This document shows positions 1 to 5,144 of a stretch of 5,144 nucleotides of DNA, one piece after another (within the stretch, counting starts at the first letter, position 1; every line of letters starts with the position of its first letter). Under the pieces are notes generated by a model, which made no database searches, was not told the DNA's origin, and was given only the letters and a program-made list of their open reading frames with translations. Position numbers and translations under genes: made by a program. Source of the DNA: Candidatus Aminicenantota bacterium (GTDB lineage: Bacteria; Acidobacteriota; Aminicenantia; Aminicenantales; Saccharicenantaceae); the NCBI GenBank assembly GCA_026393955.1, contig JAPKZE010000456.1:1-5144 (forward strand), given 5' to 3'.

Positions 1-750
1 TTCTTCTTCGCCGGGGCCTTCCTGCCCCCCTTCGTCGCCCTCGGCGGACTGTACGTCTCCGAGCGCCTGGAGGACTTCAAGGCCCTGGTCAAATCGAACA
101 AAGCCCTCCTGGCCATCGATCCCGGATACTTCAAGTTCTTCCTGACGAGCTGGTTCTTCCTCTTTTGCCTTCTCCTCGTCCTGGTTTTCGCCGGCGCGGG
201 CCTCATCGCCGACGACCTGAAGCACAGCTCCCTTCAGCTCTATTTCTCCCGGCCGCTGCGCAAGAGGGATTACCTCATCGGCAAGATGGCGGTCATCGCC
301 TTCTTCGTCCTCGTTCTGACGGCCTTGCCCTATCTCGTTCTCGTCCTTTTCAAACTCATCTTTGCCGGCGATCTCAAGTTCCTGGCCGAATATCCCTGGC
401 TGCCCGTGTCCATCCTCGGCTGGTCGGCGGTCCTGACGGTCTTCTTCGCCTTCTATTTCCTTTTGCTCTCGGCCTCGAGCCGGAACACCCGCTACGTGAC
501 GATCCTGATCTTCACGACCTATCTCTTCTCGGACGCGCTCGCGGGCATCATCCACCAGATCTTCCGGACCCCTTACATGTGGCTCTTCTCGATCCGGGCC
601 AACCTGCAGCAGGCCGGGGCGTTCCTCTTCGGCGTGAAGCTCCCGTTCGCCTTTCCGGCGGCCTGGTCGTTCGCCGTCCTGGCCGGGGTCTGCGCCCTGT
701 CGGCGGCCGTCCTCAGCCGGCGGATCCGCGGCGTCGAGGTGATCAAGTGA
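1..750 (+). CDS. ABC-2 type transporter permease, 5'-truncated by the window edge
   Basis: This is a membrane-spanning subunit of an ABC-2 type exporter. The reading frame is open from the first base, so the true start lies upstream; 249 residues and the TGA stop are present. Counting from the first visible residue, hydrophobic segments lie near 1-18, 45-68, 97-121, 134-158, 165-185 and 220-240. Residues 65-95 carry an ABC-2 permease-like pattern: an acidic pair (DD), then SLQL, SRP and IGK. The same pattern recurs in the second permease of this operon (GTSITAEE, TTRP, ILGK), so the two are probably distant paralogues. An ATG at 286 opens a shorter frame but cuts through this motif, so it is not the start. 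The stop overlaps the GTG start of the ATPase by four bases, which implies translational coupling. The substrate is unknown. The family call is well supported; the exact subfamily is not. Confidence 0.85.
   Translation, partial: FFFAGAFLPPFVALGGLYVSERLEDFKALVKSNKALLAIDPGYFKFFLTSWFFLFCLLLVLVFAGAGLIADDLKHSSLQLYFSRPLRKRDYLIGKMAVIAFFVLVLTALPYLVLVLFKLIFAGDLKFLAEYPWLPVSILGWSAVLTVFFAFYFLLLSASSRNTRYVTILIFTTYLFSDALAGIIHQIFRTPYMWLFSIRANLQQAGAFLFGVKLPFAFPAAWSFAVLAGVCALSAAVLSRRIRGVEVIK
736..743 (+). promoter_or_regulatory. Shine-Dalgarno site for the ABC ATPase, deciding its GTG start
   Basis: GAGGTGAT lies inside the 3' end of the upstream permease gene. Its GAGG core ends seven bases before the GTG at 747. 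The site, the GTGA stop-start overlap and the position of the conserved ATPase N-terminus all agree on 747. The same frame is open from 165, but that stretch is an out-of-frame reading of the permease gene. Confidence 0.7.
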
Positions 751-1673
751 GCGCCGTCATTTCCGCCTCCCACCTGTCCAAGTGGTACGGAAACGTCCTC
801 GGCCTGAACGACGTCAGCCTCGAGATCGAGGCGGGGATCACGGGGCTCCTCGGCCCGAACGGGGCGGGAAAATCGACCTTCATGAAGCTCGTCACCGGTC
901 AAATGAAGCCGAACATCGGTTTTGTGACCGTGCGCGGCCGGAAGGCCTGGAACAACCCGGGGATCTTCCAGGGGATCGGCTTCTGCCCCGAGAACGACGT
1001 CTTCTATGAGGACATGACCGGAGGCGAATTCGTGGCCGGGCTGCTCCGGTTCTACGGCTATGCCCGGACGGAGATCCGGGACCGGACCGCCCGGGCCCTG
1101 GACCTCGTCGGGCTAACGGCCGACCAGGACCGCCTCATCCGCGGCTACAGCCGGGGCATGCGTCAGCGGATCAAGTTCGCCCAGGCCGTCGCCCACGATC
1201 CGGAGATCGTCATCCTCGACGAGCCGCTGAGCGGCCTCGATCCGCTCGGCAAGCGCAAGCTCATCCGGCTCATCAAGGACTTCAAGAGCCAGGGCCGGAC
1301 CGTCCTCGTCTCGAGCCATGTCCTGCCCGAGATCGAGGCCCTGACCTCGCAGGTCGTCCTCATTCACCAGGGCAAGGTGCTGGCCCAGGGCGACATCCCC
1401 TATATCCGCGATCTCATCGAATCCCATCCGCACCAGATCTCGGTCCGGTCGGGCGACCCGCGGGCCCTGGCCGCCCGCTTCGTCGGGGACAAGTCCATCC
1501 AGAAGATGACCTTCGCGGCCGACGGCCGGACCCTCGTCGTCGAGACCCATAACCGGGACGCCTTTTTCGGCCGGTTGACGGGCGTCCTGCTCGAGGCCGG
1601 CTTGGCGGTCGACGAGATCTCCTCGCCCGACGATAATCTTCAGGCCGTCTTCGAATACCTGGTGGGGAAATGA
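747..1673 (+). CDS. ABC-2 type transporter ATP-binding protein
   Basis: This is the cytoplasmic ATPase that powers the exporter formed with the two flanking permeases. The 308-residue length is typical of single-domain ABC-2 ATPases with a C-terminal accessory region. Visible motifs are an aromatic A-loop residue near 13-14 (KWYG), Walker A GPNGAGKST at 36-44, a Q-loop region with Glu at 82 (FCPEND), a degenerate signature YSRGM at 134-138, Walker B VILDEP at 155-160, the D-loop SGLD at 162-165 and the H-loop SSH at 189-191. All residues expected for ATP hydrolysis are present. Glu in the Q-loop and an RGM-type signature are, from family knowledge, usual variants in ABC-2 type ATPases and not signs of decay. 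Residues from about 215 to the end form a regulatory-type C-terminal domain. The GTG start overlaps the preceding stop, and the next gene begins one base after this stop. The substrate cannot be predicted. Confidence 0.95.
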   Translation: MSAVISASHLSKWYGNVLGLNDVSLEIEAGITGLLGPNGAGKSTFMKLVTGQMKPNIGFVTVRGRKAWNNPGIFQGIGFCPENDVFYEDMTGGEFVAGLLRFYGYARTEIRDRTARALDLVGLTADQDRLIRGYSRGMRQRIKFAQAVAHDPEIVILDEPLSGLDPLGKRKLIRLIKDFKSQGRTVLVSSHVLPEIEALTSQVVLIHQGKVLAQGDIPYIRDLIESHPHQISVRSGDPRALAARFVGDKSIQKMTFAADGRTLVVETHNRDAFFGRLTGVLLEAGLAVDEISSPDDNLQAVFEYLVGK

Positions 1674-1674
1674 G

Positions 1675-2466
1675 ATGAAGGCGACGCGAGCCGTTCGGGA
1701 GGTCTTCGGGTTCTTCGGCGGCCTGGCCTGGAAGACGGGCAAGACCCGGGTCTTCGCCCTGCTGGGGCTCATCCCGGTCGCGCTGGCCGTCGTGGTCCGG
1801 ATCGTGCTCCGGGGCCGGACCGGCGACATGGTCGCGGTCTTCACCGAGATCCTGATGGTCTTTTTCCTGCAGTTCTACATCGTCATTCTAACCCTGTTTT
1901 ACGGCACCTCGATCACGGCCGAAGAGACCGAGAACCGCACCTTGGCCTACTTGACCACCCGGCCGGTCCCCAAGCCGGCCATCATTCTCGGCAAGTACGC
2001 CGCCTACGGCCTGCTCATGTTCGCCATGGTCGCGGCCAGCTTGATCCCGTCCTATTTCCTTTTAAACGCCGGCCGGCTGGGCCAGCCCGAGGTCATCAAG
2101 GCCTTTTTCGTCGACCTGGGGGTCCTCGGACTGGGCATCCTGGCCTATTCCGCCTTCTTCACCTTCCTGGGGACGTTCCTCAAACGGGCCATCATCCTGG
2201 GGCTGATCTTCGGTTTCGGCTGGGAGAACGTCATCCAGTACTTCCCCGGCTCGACGCAGAGGTTTTCCGTCGTTCACTACCTCAAATCGCTTCTGCCGTA
2301 CCGCCCCGTGACCGGCGGCGGGGGGAGGGGAGTGGCGCTGCTTCTCTTCCGACTGGAGCCCACGCCGCCCCTTTTGGCGGTCCTGGCTCTCACCGCGATC
2401 GCCGCGGTTTTCCTGGCCCTGGCCTGCGGGCTCTTTCGGATAAAAGAATACCTTTACGAAGACTAG
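1675..2466 (+). CDS. ABC-2 type transporter permease (second membrane subunit)
   Basis: This is an integral membrane protein of 263 residues, the usual size for an ABC-2 permease. Predicted membrane segments lie near 26-46, 56-79, 108-130, 144-168, 171-190 and 238-258, giving six spans. Between spans two and three (residues 80-107) is the ABC-2 motif ITAEETENRTL, then TTRPVPKP and ILGK, matching the equivalent stretch of the first permease. ATG 1675 follows the ATPase stop after a single base, and the G-rich stretch GGTGGGGA at about 1661-1668 can serve as ribosome binding site. A glycine run (GGGG) after the fifth span lies in a predicted loop and is encoded by a very G-rich tract at about 2313-2335. 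With the upstream permease it probably forms a heterodimeric channel around an ATPase dimer. The cargo is unknown: nothing here points to drugs, lipids, heme or polysaccharide specifically. Confidence 0.9.
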   Translation: MKATRAVREVFGFFGGLAWKTGKTRVFALLGLIPVALAVVVRIVLRGRTGDMVAVFTEILMVFFLQFYIVILTLFYGTSITAEETENRTLAYLTTRPVPKPAIILGKYAAYGLLMFAMVAASLIPSYFLLNAGRLGQPEVIKAFFVDLGVLGLGILAYSAFFTFLGTFLKRAIILGLIFGFGWENVIQYFPGSTQRFSVVHYLKSLLPYRPVTGGGGRGVALLLFRLEPTPPLLAVLALTAIAAVFLALACGLFRIKEYLYED

Positions 2467-2484
2467 GCCCAGGCCCCGCCCGGG

Positions 2485-3507
2485 CTACTTCTTCTCTTCC
2501 GCGGGGGCGTCCTTCTTGATATTGATGAGGTCGCCGGCCTTCGACTGGGCGAACTTGCCGAGCTTGTCGATGATCTCCTGGGACAGGTTGATGGCCAGGC
2601 GCGTGTAGTCCTGGCCCGAGCTGATCTCGATGCCGTTGAGGGCTTCGCCGACGACCGGCTCCTGGGCCGCGAACATGGCGCCGAGGCTCTTGAAGCCGTT
2701 GAGGGTCGAAGCCAGAGTGGCGTTCTGTTCCTTGGTCCCGCCGACCGTCCGGATATCGGCGACGACCGTGGCCAGGCGGTAGTCGACCGACATGGTCAGT
2801 CCGGTGACCCCTTCGAGGACCTTGAGCTGAGGCTGGCTTTCGATGCCTTTCTTGAGCAGGTCCTGCGGGACGGCGAAGGCCCCCCAGACAAGACCGGATT
2901 TGTCGACTTTCTTCAACAGGGCCGTCATCTCCGCGTTCTTGGCCATGGACTCGGTCTTCTTCTGGCGGACGTCGATGATGCCCTTGACGGCCTGTTCGCT
3001 GCCGATGACGATGTGGGTAGCGTCGAGGAAGGCGGCCCCGGTCTGCTGCTTGGCCTCGGTGCCGTCCAGGCCGGTGTAGATGGTCACGCCGTTATAAGTC
3101 TCTTGCTTGGCACCGGGGGCCATTTCTTTGATAAGGGCCTGGAGCTTGGCCTGGTCGTATTTCAGGTTGACGACGGCGCCGCCGTTCATGCCGCCGGGCG
3201 TCCCCACGGGGCTCCCGACGAGACCGAGCGCGAGATAGGAGATATCCTTCATCGGGTCGATCCCGCTCATCTTGACTAATTCGTCATACTTCGCCTTGGC
3301 CTGGGGTTCCTGGAGGGCCTTCTTGGCCGCCTCCGTCTCCATGAGCCGCTTGACGTCGACGGCCACAACGCCGGCCGTGGACTTGGGCATCATCTTGATG
3401 AGGGCTTCGCCCGCCGCCGCACCGGACTTGACCCCCGAGGTCGAAGTACAGGCGGCGAAAGCGGCCGTCAGCAGAACGGCCAGGCTGAGAGTGATCGCTT
3501 TTTTCAT
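2485..3507 (-). CDS. Probable lipoprotein of unknown function
   Basis: I do not recognise a named family with certainty. The 340-residue product starts with MKK and a hydrophobic core at 4-18, ending in FAAC at 17-20. This looks like a type II signal peptide with lipidation at Cys20, the only cysteine in the protein. Phe at the -3 position is less usual than Leu, so signal peptidase I cleavage is possible. After a Ser/Gly/Ala-rich linker (21-35) comes a mixed alpha/beta region, with strand-like stretches at 45-52, 91-97, 110-116, 158-169, 205-213, 236-242 and 246-253 and helices between them. Residues 41-130 and 204-275 look like two diverged copies of one fold. No enzymatic motif is visible. 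The tail is charged (KKDAPAEEKK). The layout resembles uncharacterised periplasmic or surface proteins of the DUF3352-like kind, an inference from pattern only. A TAAGGAGG ribosome binding site ends eight bases before ATG 3507. The gene stands alone and converges on the ABC operon. Confidence 0.85.
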   Translation of the reverse strand: MKKAITLSLAVLLTAAFAACTSTSGVKSGAAAGEALIKMMPKSTAGVVAVDVKRLMETEAAKKALQEPQAKAKYDELVKMSGIDPMKDISYLALGLVGSPVGTPGGMNGGAVVNLKYDQAKLQALIKEMAPGAKQETYNGVTIYTGLDGTEAKQQTGAAFLDATHIVIGSEQAVKGIIDVRQKKTESMAKNAEMTALLKKVDKSGLVWGAFAVPQDLLKKGIESQPQLKVLEGVTGLTMSVDYRLATVVADIRTVGGTKEQNATLASTLNGFKSLGAMFAAQEPVVGEALNGIEISSGQDYTRLAINLSQEIIDKLGKFAQSKAGDLINIKKDAPAEEKK

Positions 3508-3515
3508 GGTCGGAG

Positions 3516-3523
3516 CCTCCTTA
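3516..3523 (-). promoter_or_regulatory. Strong Shine-Dalgarno site of the lipoprotein gene
   Basis: On the minus strand the sequence reads TAAGGAGG, essentially a full match to the anti-Shine-Dalgarno core. Eight bases separate it from the ATG at 3507. It confirms the start codon and suggests high translation. Confidence 0.85.
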
Positions 3524-3530
3524 AGGGGGA

Positions 3531-3542
3531 TATCTTTAGATA
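3531..3542. repeat. Short inverted repeat TATCTTTAGATA in the lipoprotein leader
   Basis: Two perfect 5-base arms (TATCT and AGATA) are separated by TT. The element lies between the predicted start of transcription of the lipoprotein gene (about 3566) and its ribosome binding site, in an AT-rich pocket of a GC-rich region. It could be a small operator or a weak RNA hairpin. With A/T-rich arms this short, chance is a real alternative. Confidence 0.3.
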
Positions 3543-3572
3543 CGGATTCTCATCCCGAGAGTTCCAGGGCGA

Positions 3573-3602
3573 ACTATACTACCTTTCGCCACTCCCGGGC
3601 AA
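3573..3602 (-). promoter_or_regulatory. Predicted sigma70-type promoter for the lipoprotein gene
   Basis: On the minus strand, a -35 box TTGCCC (3602 to 3597, four of six to consensus) is followed by an 18-base spacer and a -10 box TATAGT (3578 to 3573, five of six). Transcription would begin near 3566, leaving a leader of about 60 bases before ATG 3507. The -10 box is one of the few AT-rich stretches in this GC-rich region. Prediction by eye only. Confidence 0.5.
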
Positions 3603-3665
3603 CGGCCGTCGCCGGGGGGAAGGGGACGGGCCCGGCCCCCGTGAGCGGCCAGGACAAGTTCGCTG

Positions 3666-3695
3666 TTGCCCAGCGCCGGGCTTTGATGGTATTTT
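3666..3695 (+). promoter_or_regulatory. Predicted sigma70-type promoter for the M24 peptidase gene
   Basis: On the plus strand, TTGCCC (3666-3671) is followed by 18 bases and TATTTT (3690-3695, four of six to TATAAT). Transcription would begin near 3702, about 42 bases before ATG 3744. The -10 box is weaker than that of the divergent partner, but the -35 hexamer and spacer length are the same. Confidence 0.4.
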
Positions 3696-3701
3696 GGGAA
3701 C

Positions 3702-3727
3702 TCCGGACCGGCGGGAACCGGCCCGGA
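3702..3727 (+). promoter_or_regulatory. Predicted 5'-leader hairpin upstream of the M24 peptidase ribosome binding site
   Basis: The arms are TCCGGACCGG (3702-3711) and CCGGCCCGGA (3718-3727), separated by the six-base loop CGGGAA. They pair along their whole length except for one A-C mismatch (3707 with 3722). The stem ends three bases before AAAGGAG at 3731-3737, the ribosome binding site. If the predicted promoter is right, the hairpin lies at the very 5' end of the messenger, where such structures can protect RNA or tune initiation. It is too far from any stop codon, and lacks a T-run, to be a terminator. Confidence 0.45.
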
Positions 3728-3743
3728 AAGAAAGGAGTTTCCC

Positions 3744-5063
3744 ATGCCGGTTCGGACCCGTGACCGCGTCCTCCTCGTCATCCTCCTGTTGGCCGCCCTC
3801 GGCCCGTTCGCCAAGGCCGGCGATATTCCGGCCGTTCTCAGCCTCAAAGATCAGGCGGCCGTCTACGACGGCTGGCTCTCGACGCGCCTGGACAAGCTCC
3901 TGCCCGGGCTGATGCGGCGCGAGAAGATCGACATGTGGCTGGTCATCTGCGAGGAATACAACGAAGACCCCGTTTATCTGTCCCTCGCGCCGTTCGCCAG
4001 CCTCTCGGCCCGCCGCCTGACGATGCTGGTCATGTTCGACCGGGGCGGGGACAAGGGCGTCGAGAGGTTCTCCGTCAACCGCTACGGGATCGGCCGCCTG
4101 TTCCCTACGGTCTGGAAGGCCAACCAGGAGGACCAGTGGCAGGCCCTGGCCCGGGCCATCAAGGAGCGCGATCCCAAAAGGATCGGCATCGACGAATCGG
4201 ATGTCTTCGCCTTCGGCGACGGCCTCAGCGCCTCCAAGAAGGCCCGGCTCGTCCAGGCCCTCGGACCGGACTATGCCAAGCGGCTCGTCGGCGCCGAGCG
4301 GCTGGCCGTGGGCTGGCTCGAGAGGCGGCTGCCCGAGGAGATCGAGGTCTACGACCACATCTGCGCCATCCCCCACGCCGTCATCGCCGCGGCCTTCTCC
4401 GCCTCGGTCATCACGCCGGGGGTGACGACGGTCGCCGATGTCGAATGGTGGATCTGGGAGAAGTTCCGCTCCCTCGGCCAGACGTCCTGGTTCAATCCCG
4501 GCATCTCCGTCCAGCGGCCCAAGTCCAGCCCGTACAAGGACAGCCCCGTCATTCACCCGGGCGACCTGCTCCATTGCGACATCGGCATCAACTACCTGAG
4601 GCTCGATACGGACACCCAGCAGCACGCCTACGTTCTGAATCCCGGGGAGACCGACGCGCCGAAAGGGCTGAAAGACGCCCTGGCCAAGGGCAACCGGCTC
4701 CAGGACATCCTGCTCGGTGAAATGAAGATCGGGCTGACCGGGAACCAGGTCCTGGCCGCCGCCCTCAAACGGGCCAAGGACGAAGGCCTGAGGCCGAGCA
4801 TCTACACGCACCCGCTCGGCGTCCACGGCCACGCGGCCGGCCCGACGATCGGCCTGTGGGACCGCCAGGACGGCGTGCCCGGCCCGGGCGACTATCCGCT
4901 CTTCGCCGACACCGTGTATTCGATCGAGCTCAATATCGTCGACGCCGTCGCCGAGTGGGGCGGACAGGATGTCCAGATCGCCCTCGAACAGGACGCGGTC
5001 CTGACCTCTTCGGGCGTCAGGTTCCTCGACCGGCGCCAGACCGAGCTCATCCTCATCAAGTGA
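3744..5063 (+). CDS. Exported M24-family metallopeptidase (Xaa-Pro aminopeptidase-like)
   Basis: This 439-residue protein has the pita-bread fold signature of the M24 family, whose members remove N-terminal residues, often before proline, using two metal ions. Residues 1-25 form a signal peptide (basic start, hydrophobic core 9-19, AKA before Gly26), so it should act in the periplasm or outside. Residues about 43-195 are a creatinase-like N-terminal domain, and 196-439 the catalytic domain. Predicted metal ligands are Asp279, Asp290 (11 apart, as in PepP and methionine aminopeptidase), His356, Glu395 and Glu415. His363, seven residues after His356, matches the second conserved histidine. The His region reads THPLGVHGHAAGP, a variant of the usual GHGIG form. 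The Arg found two residues before the last Glu in PepP is Ala413 here. AAAGGAG sits six bases before the ATG. Activity is likely; true Xaa-Pro specificity is unproven, and a dipeptidase or other M24 role is possible. Confidence 0.9.
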   Translation: MPVRTRDRVLLVILLLAALGPFAKAGDIPAVLSLKDQAAVYDGWLSTRLDKLLPGLMRREKIDMWLVICEEYNEDPVYLSLAPFASLSARRLTMLVMFDRGGDKGVERFSVNRYGIGRLFPTVWKANQEDQWQALARAIKERDPKRIGIDESDVFAFGDGLSASKKARLVQALGPDYAKRLVGAERLAVGWLERRLPEEIEVYDHICAIPHAVIAAAFSASVITPGVTTVADVEWWIWEKFRSLGQTSWFNPGISVQRPKSSPYKDSPVIHPGDLLHCDIGINYLRLDTDTQQHAYVLNPGETDAPKGLKDALAKGNRLQDILLGEMKIGLTGNQVLAAALKRAKDEGLRPSIYTHPLGVHGHAAGPTIGLWDRQDGVPGPGDYPLFADTVYSIELNIVDAVAEWGGQDVQIALEQDAVLTSSGVRFLDRRQTELILIK

Positions 5064-5068
5064 CCGCC

Positions 5069-5144
5069 ATGACCGAAGACTTGACGCCGATCGAACCCAC
5101 CCCGTTCCAGAAGATCCTGCGCGGCCGCCGGAGCATCCGGCGCT
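5069..5144 (+). CDS. Probable nitroreductase-family protein, 3'-truncated by the window edge
   Basis: Only the first 25 codons are present. The visible protein starts MTEDLTPIEP and then shows a helix-like stretch ending in the RRSIRR motif (residues 20-25). That motif is the characteristic opening of FMN-dependent nitroreductases, where these basic residues help bind the flavin phosphate. The ATG is five bases after the stop of the peptidase gene. No good ribosome binding site is visible just upstream, so translation is probably coupled to the peptidase. The family call rests on this short motif alone; it could be another gene with a similar arginine-rich start. Confidence 0.55.
   Translation, partial: MTEDLTPIEPTPFQKILRGRRSIRR

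Noticed and set aside
165..746. Open upstream extension of the ATPase frame, starting at 165
   Set aside because: It overlaps the permease gene in another frame and its translation is arginine- and proline-rich with no family resemblance. The GTG at 747 has the ribosome binding site and directly precedes the conserved ATPase N-terminus.
1113..1844. Minus-strand open frame (243 codons) opposite the ATPase and second permease
   Set aside because: It runs across the junction of two well-supported plus-strand genes and shows no domain or plausible ribosome binding context; it is explained by codon bias.
2313..2335. G-rich tract in the second permease as a possible G-quadruplex or sequencing-error frameshift
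   Set aside because: The frame reads through into a plausible last membrane span and a normal C-terminus, so no frameshift is needed. The runs of three or more G are too few for a convincing quadruplex.
3604..3650. GC-rich inverted segments between the divergent promoters (ACGGG/CCCGT at 3626-3642; GGCCG/CGGCC at 3604-3650)
   Set aside because: The arms are only five bases long in an almost pure G/C stretch, where such matches are expected by chance. No T-run follows, so no terminator is called.
3935..4720. Plus-strand open frame (261 codons) inside the M24 peptidase
   Set aside because: It is an alternative frame of a confident gene, with an arginine-, glycine- and proline-rich translation typical of GC-rich shadows.
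3579..4832. Long minus-strand open frame (417 codons) opposite the M24 peptidase
   Set aside because: It is a typical GC-rich antisense shadow. It lies opposite a gene with clear catalytic motifs, spans the divergent promoter region, and its translation has no recognisable domain.

Overview
The window is a GC-rich bacterial segment. Codon choice is strongly biased towards C- or G-ending codons (ATC, CTC, GTC, TTC, GAG, AAG, CGG), genes are tightly packed, and Shine-Dalgarno sites are classical. The overall flavour (ABC-2 exporter cassette, lipid-anchored unknown protein, exported M24 peptidase) fits an environmental high-GC bacterium, probably diderm, such as the Acidobacteriota or Aminicenantes type. 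This placement is an impression from style and protein families; nothing in the window fixes the phylum. No rRNA, tRNA, CRISPR array, insertion sequence or phage gene was seen.

Layout: (i) 1-2466, plus strand: a tightly coupled ABC-2 type exporter operon. It holds the 3' part of one membrane permease, an ATPase that starts on a GTG overlapping the permease stop, and a second permease that starts one base after the ATPase stop. (ii) 2467-2484: an 18-base gap where this operon converges with the next gene. (iii) 2485-3507, minus strand: a probable lipoprotein of unknown function with a strong ribosome binding site. (iv) 3508-3743: a 236-base divergent intergenic region. Each side carries a plausible sigma70-type promoter, and both promoters use the same TTGCCC -35 hexamer with an 18-base spacer. 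There are also a small inverted repeat and a hairpin just ahead of the peptidase ribosome binding site. (v) 3744-5063, plus strand: an exported M24-family metallopeptidase (Xaa-Pro aminopeptidase-like) with all five predicted metal ligands present. (vi) 5069 to the window end: the first 25 codons of a probable nitroreductase-family gene, likely co-transcribed with the peptidase.

How the genes work together: the two permeases and the ATPase should form one membrane transporter whose substrate cannot be read from the sequence. The lipoprotein and the peptidase both carry export signals and share a divergent control region, so they may be expressed under related conditions, but no functional link is shown. 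I do not see a clear new defence, mobile or biosynthetic system. The most worthwhile items are the uncharacterised lipoprotein with its apparent two-lobe repeat and the architecture of the divergent control region.
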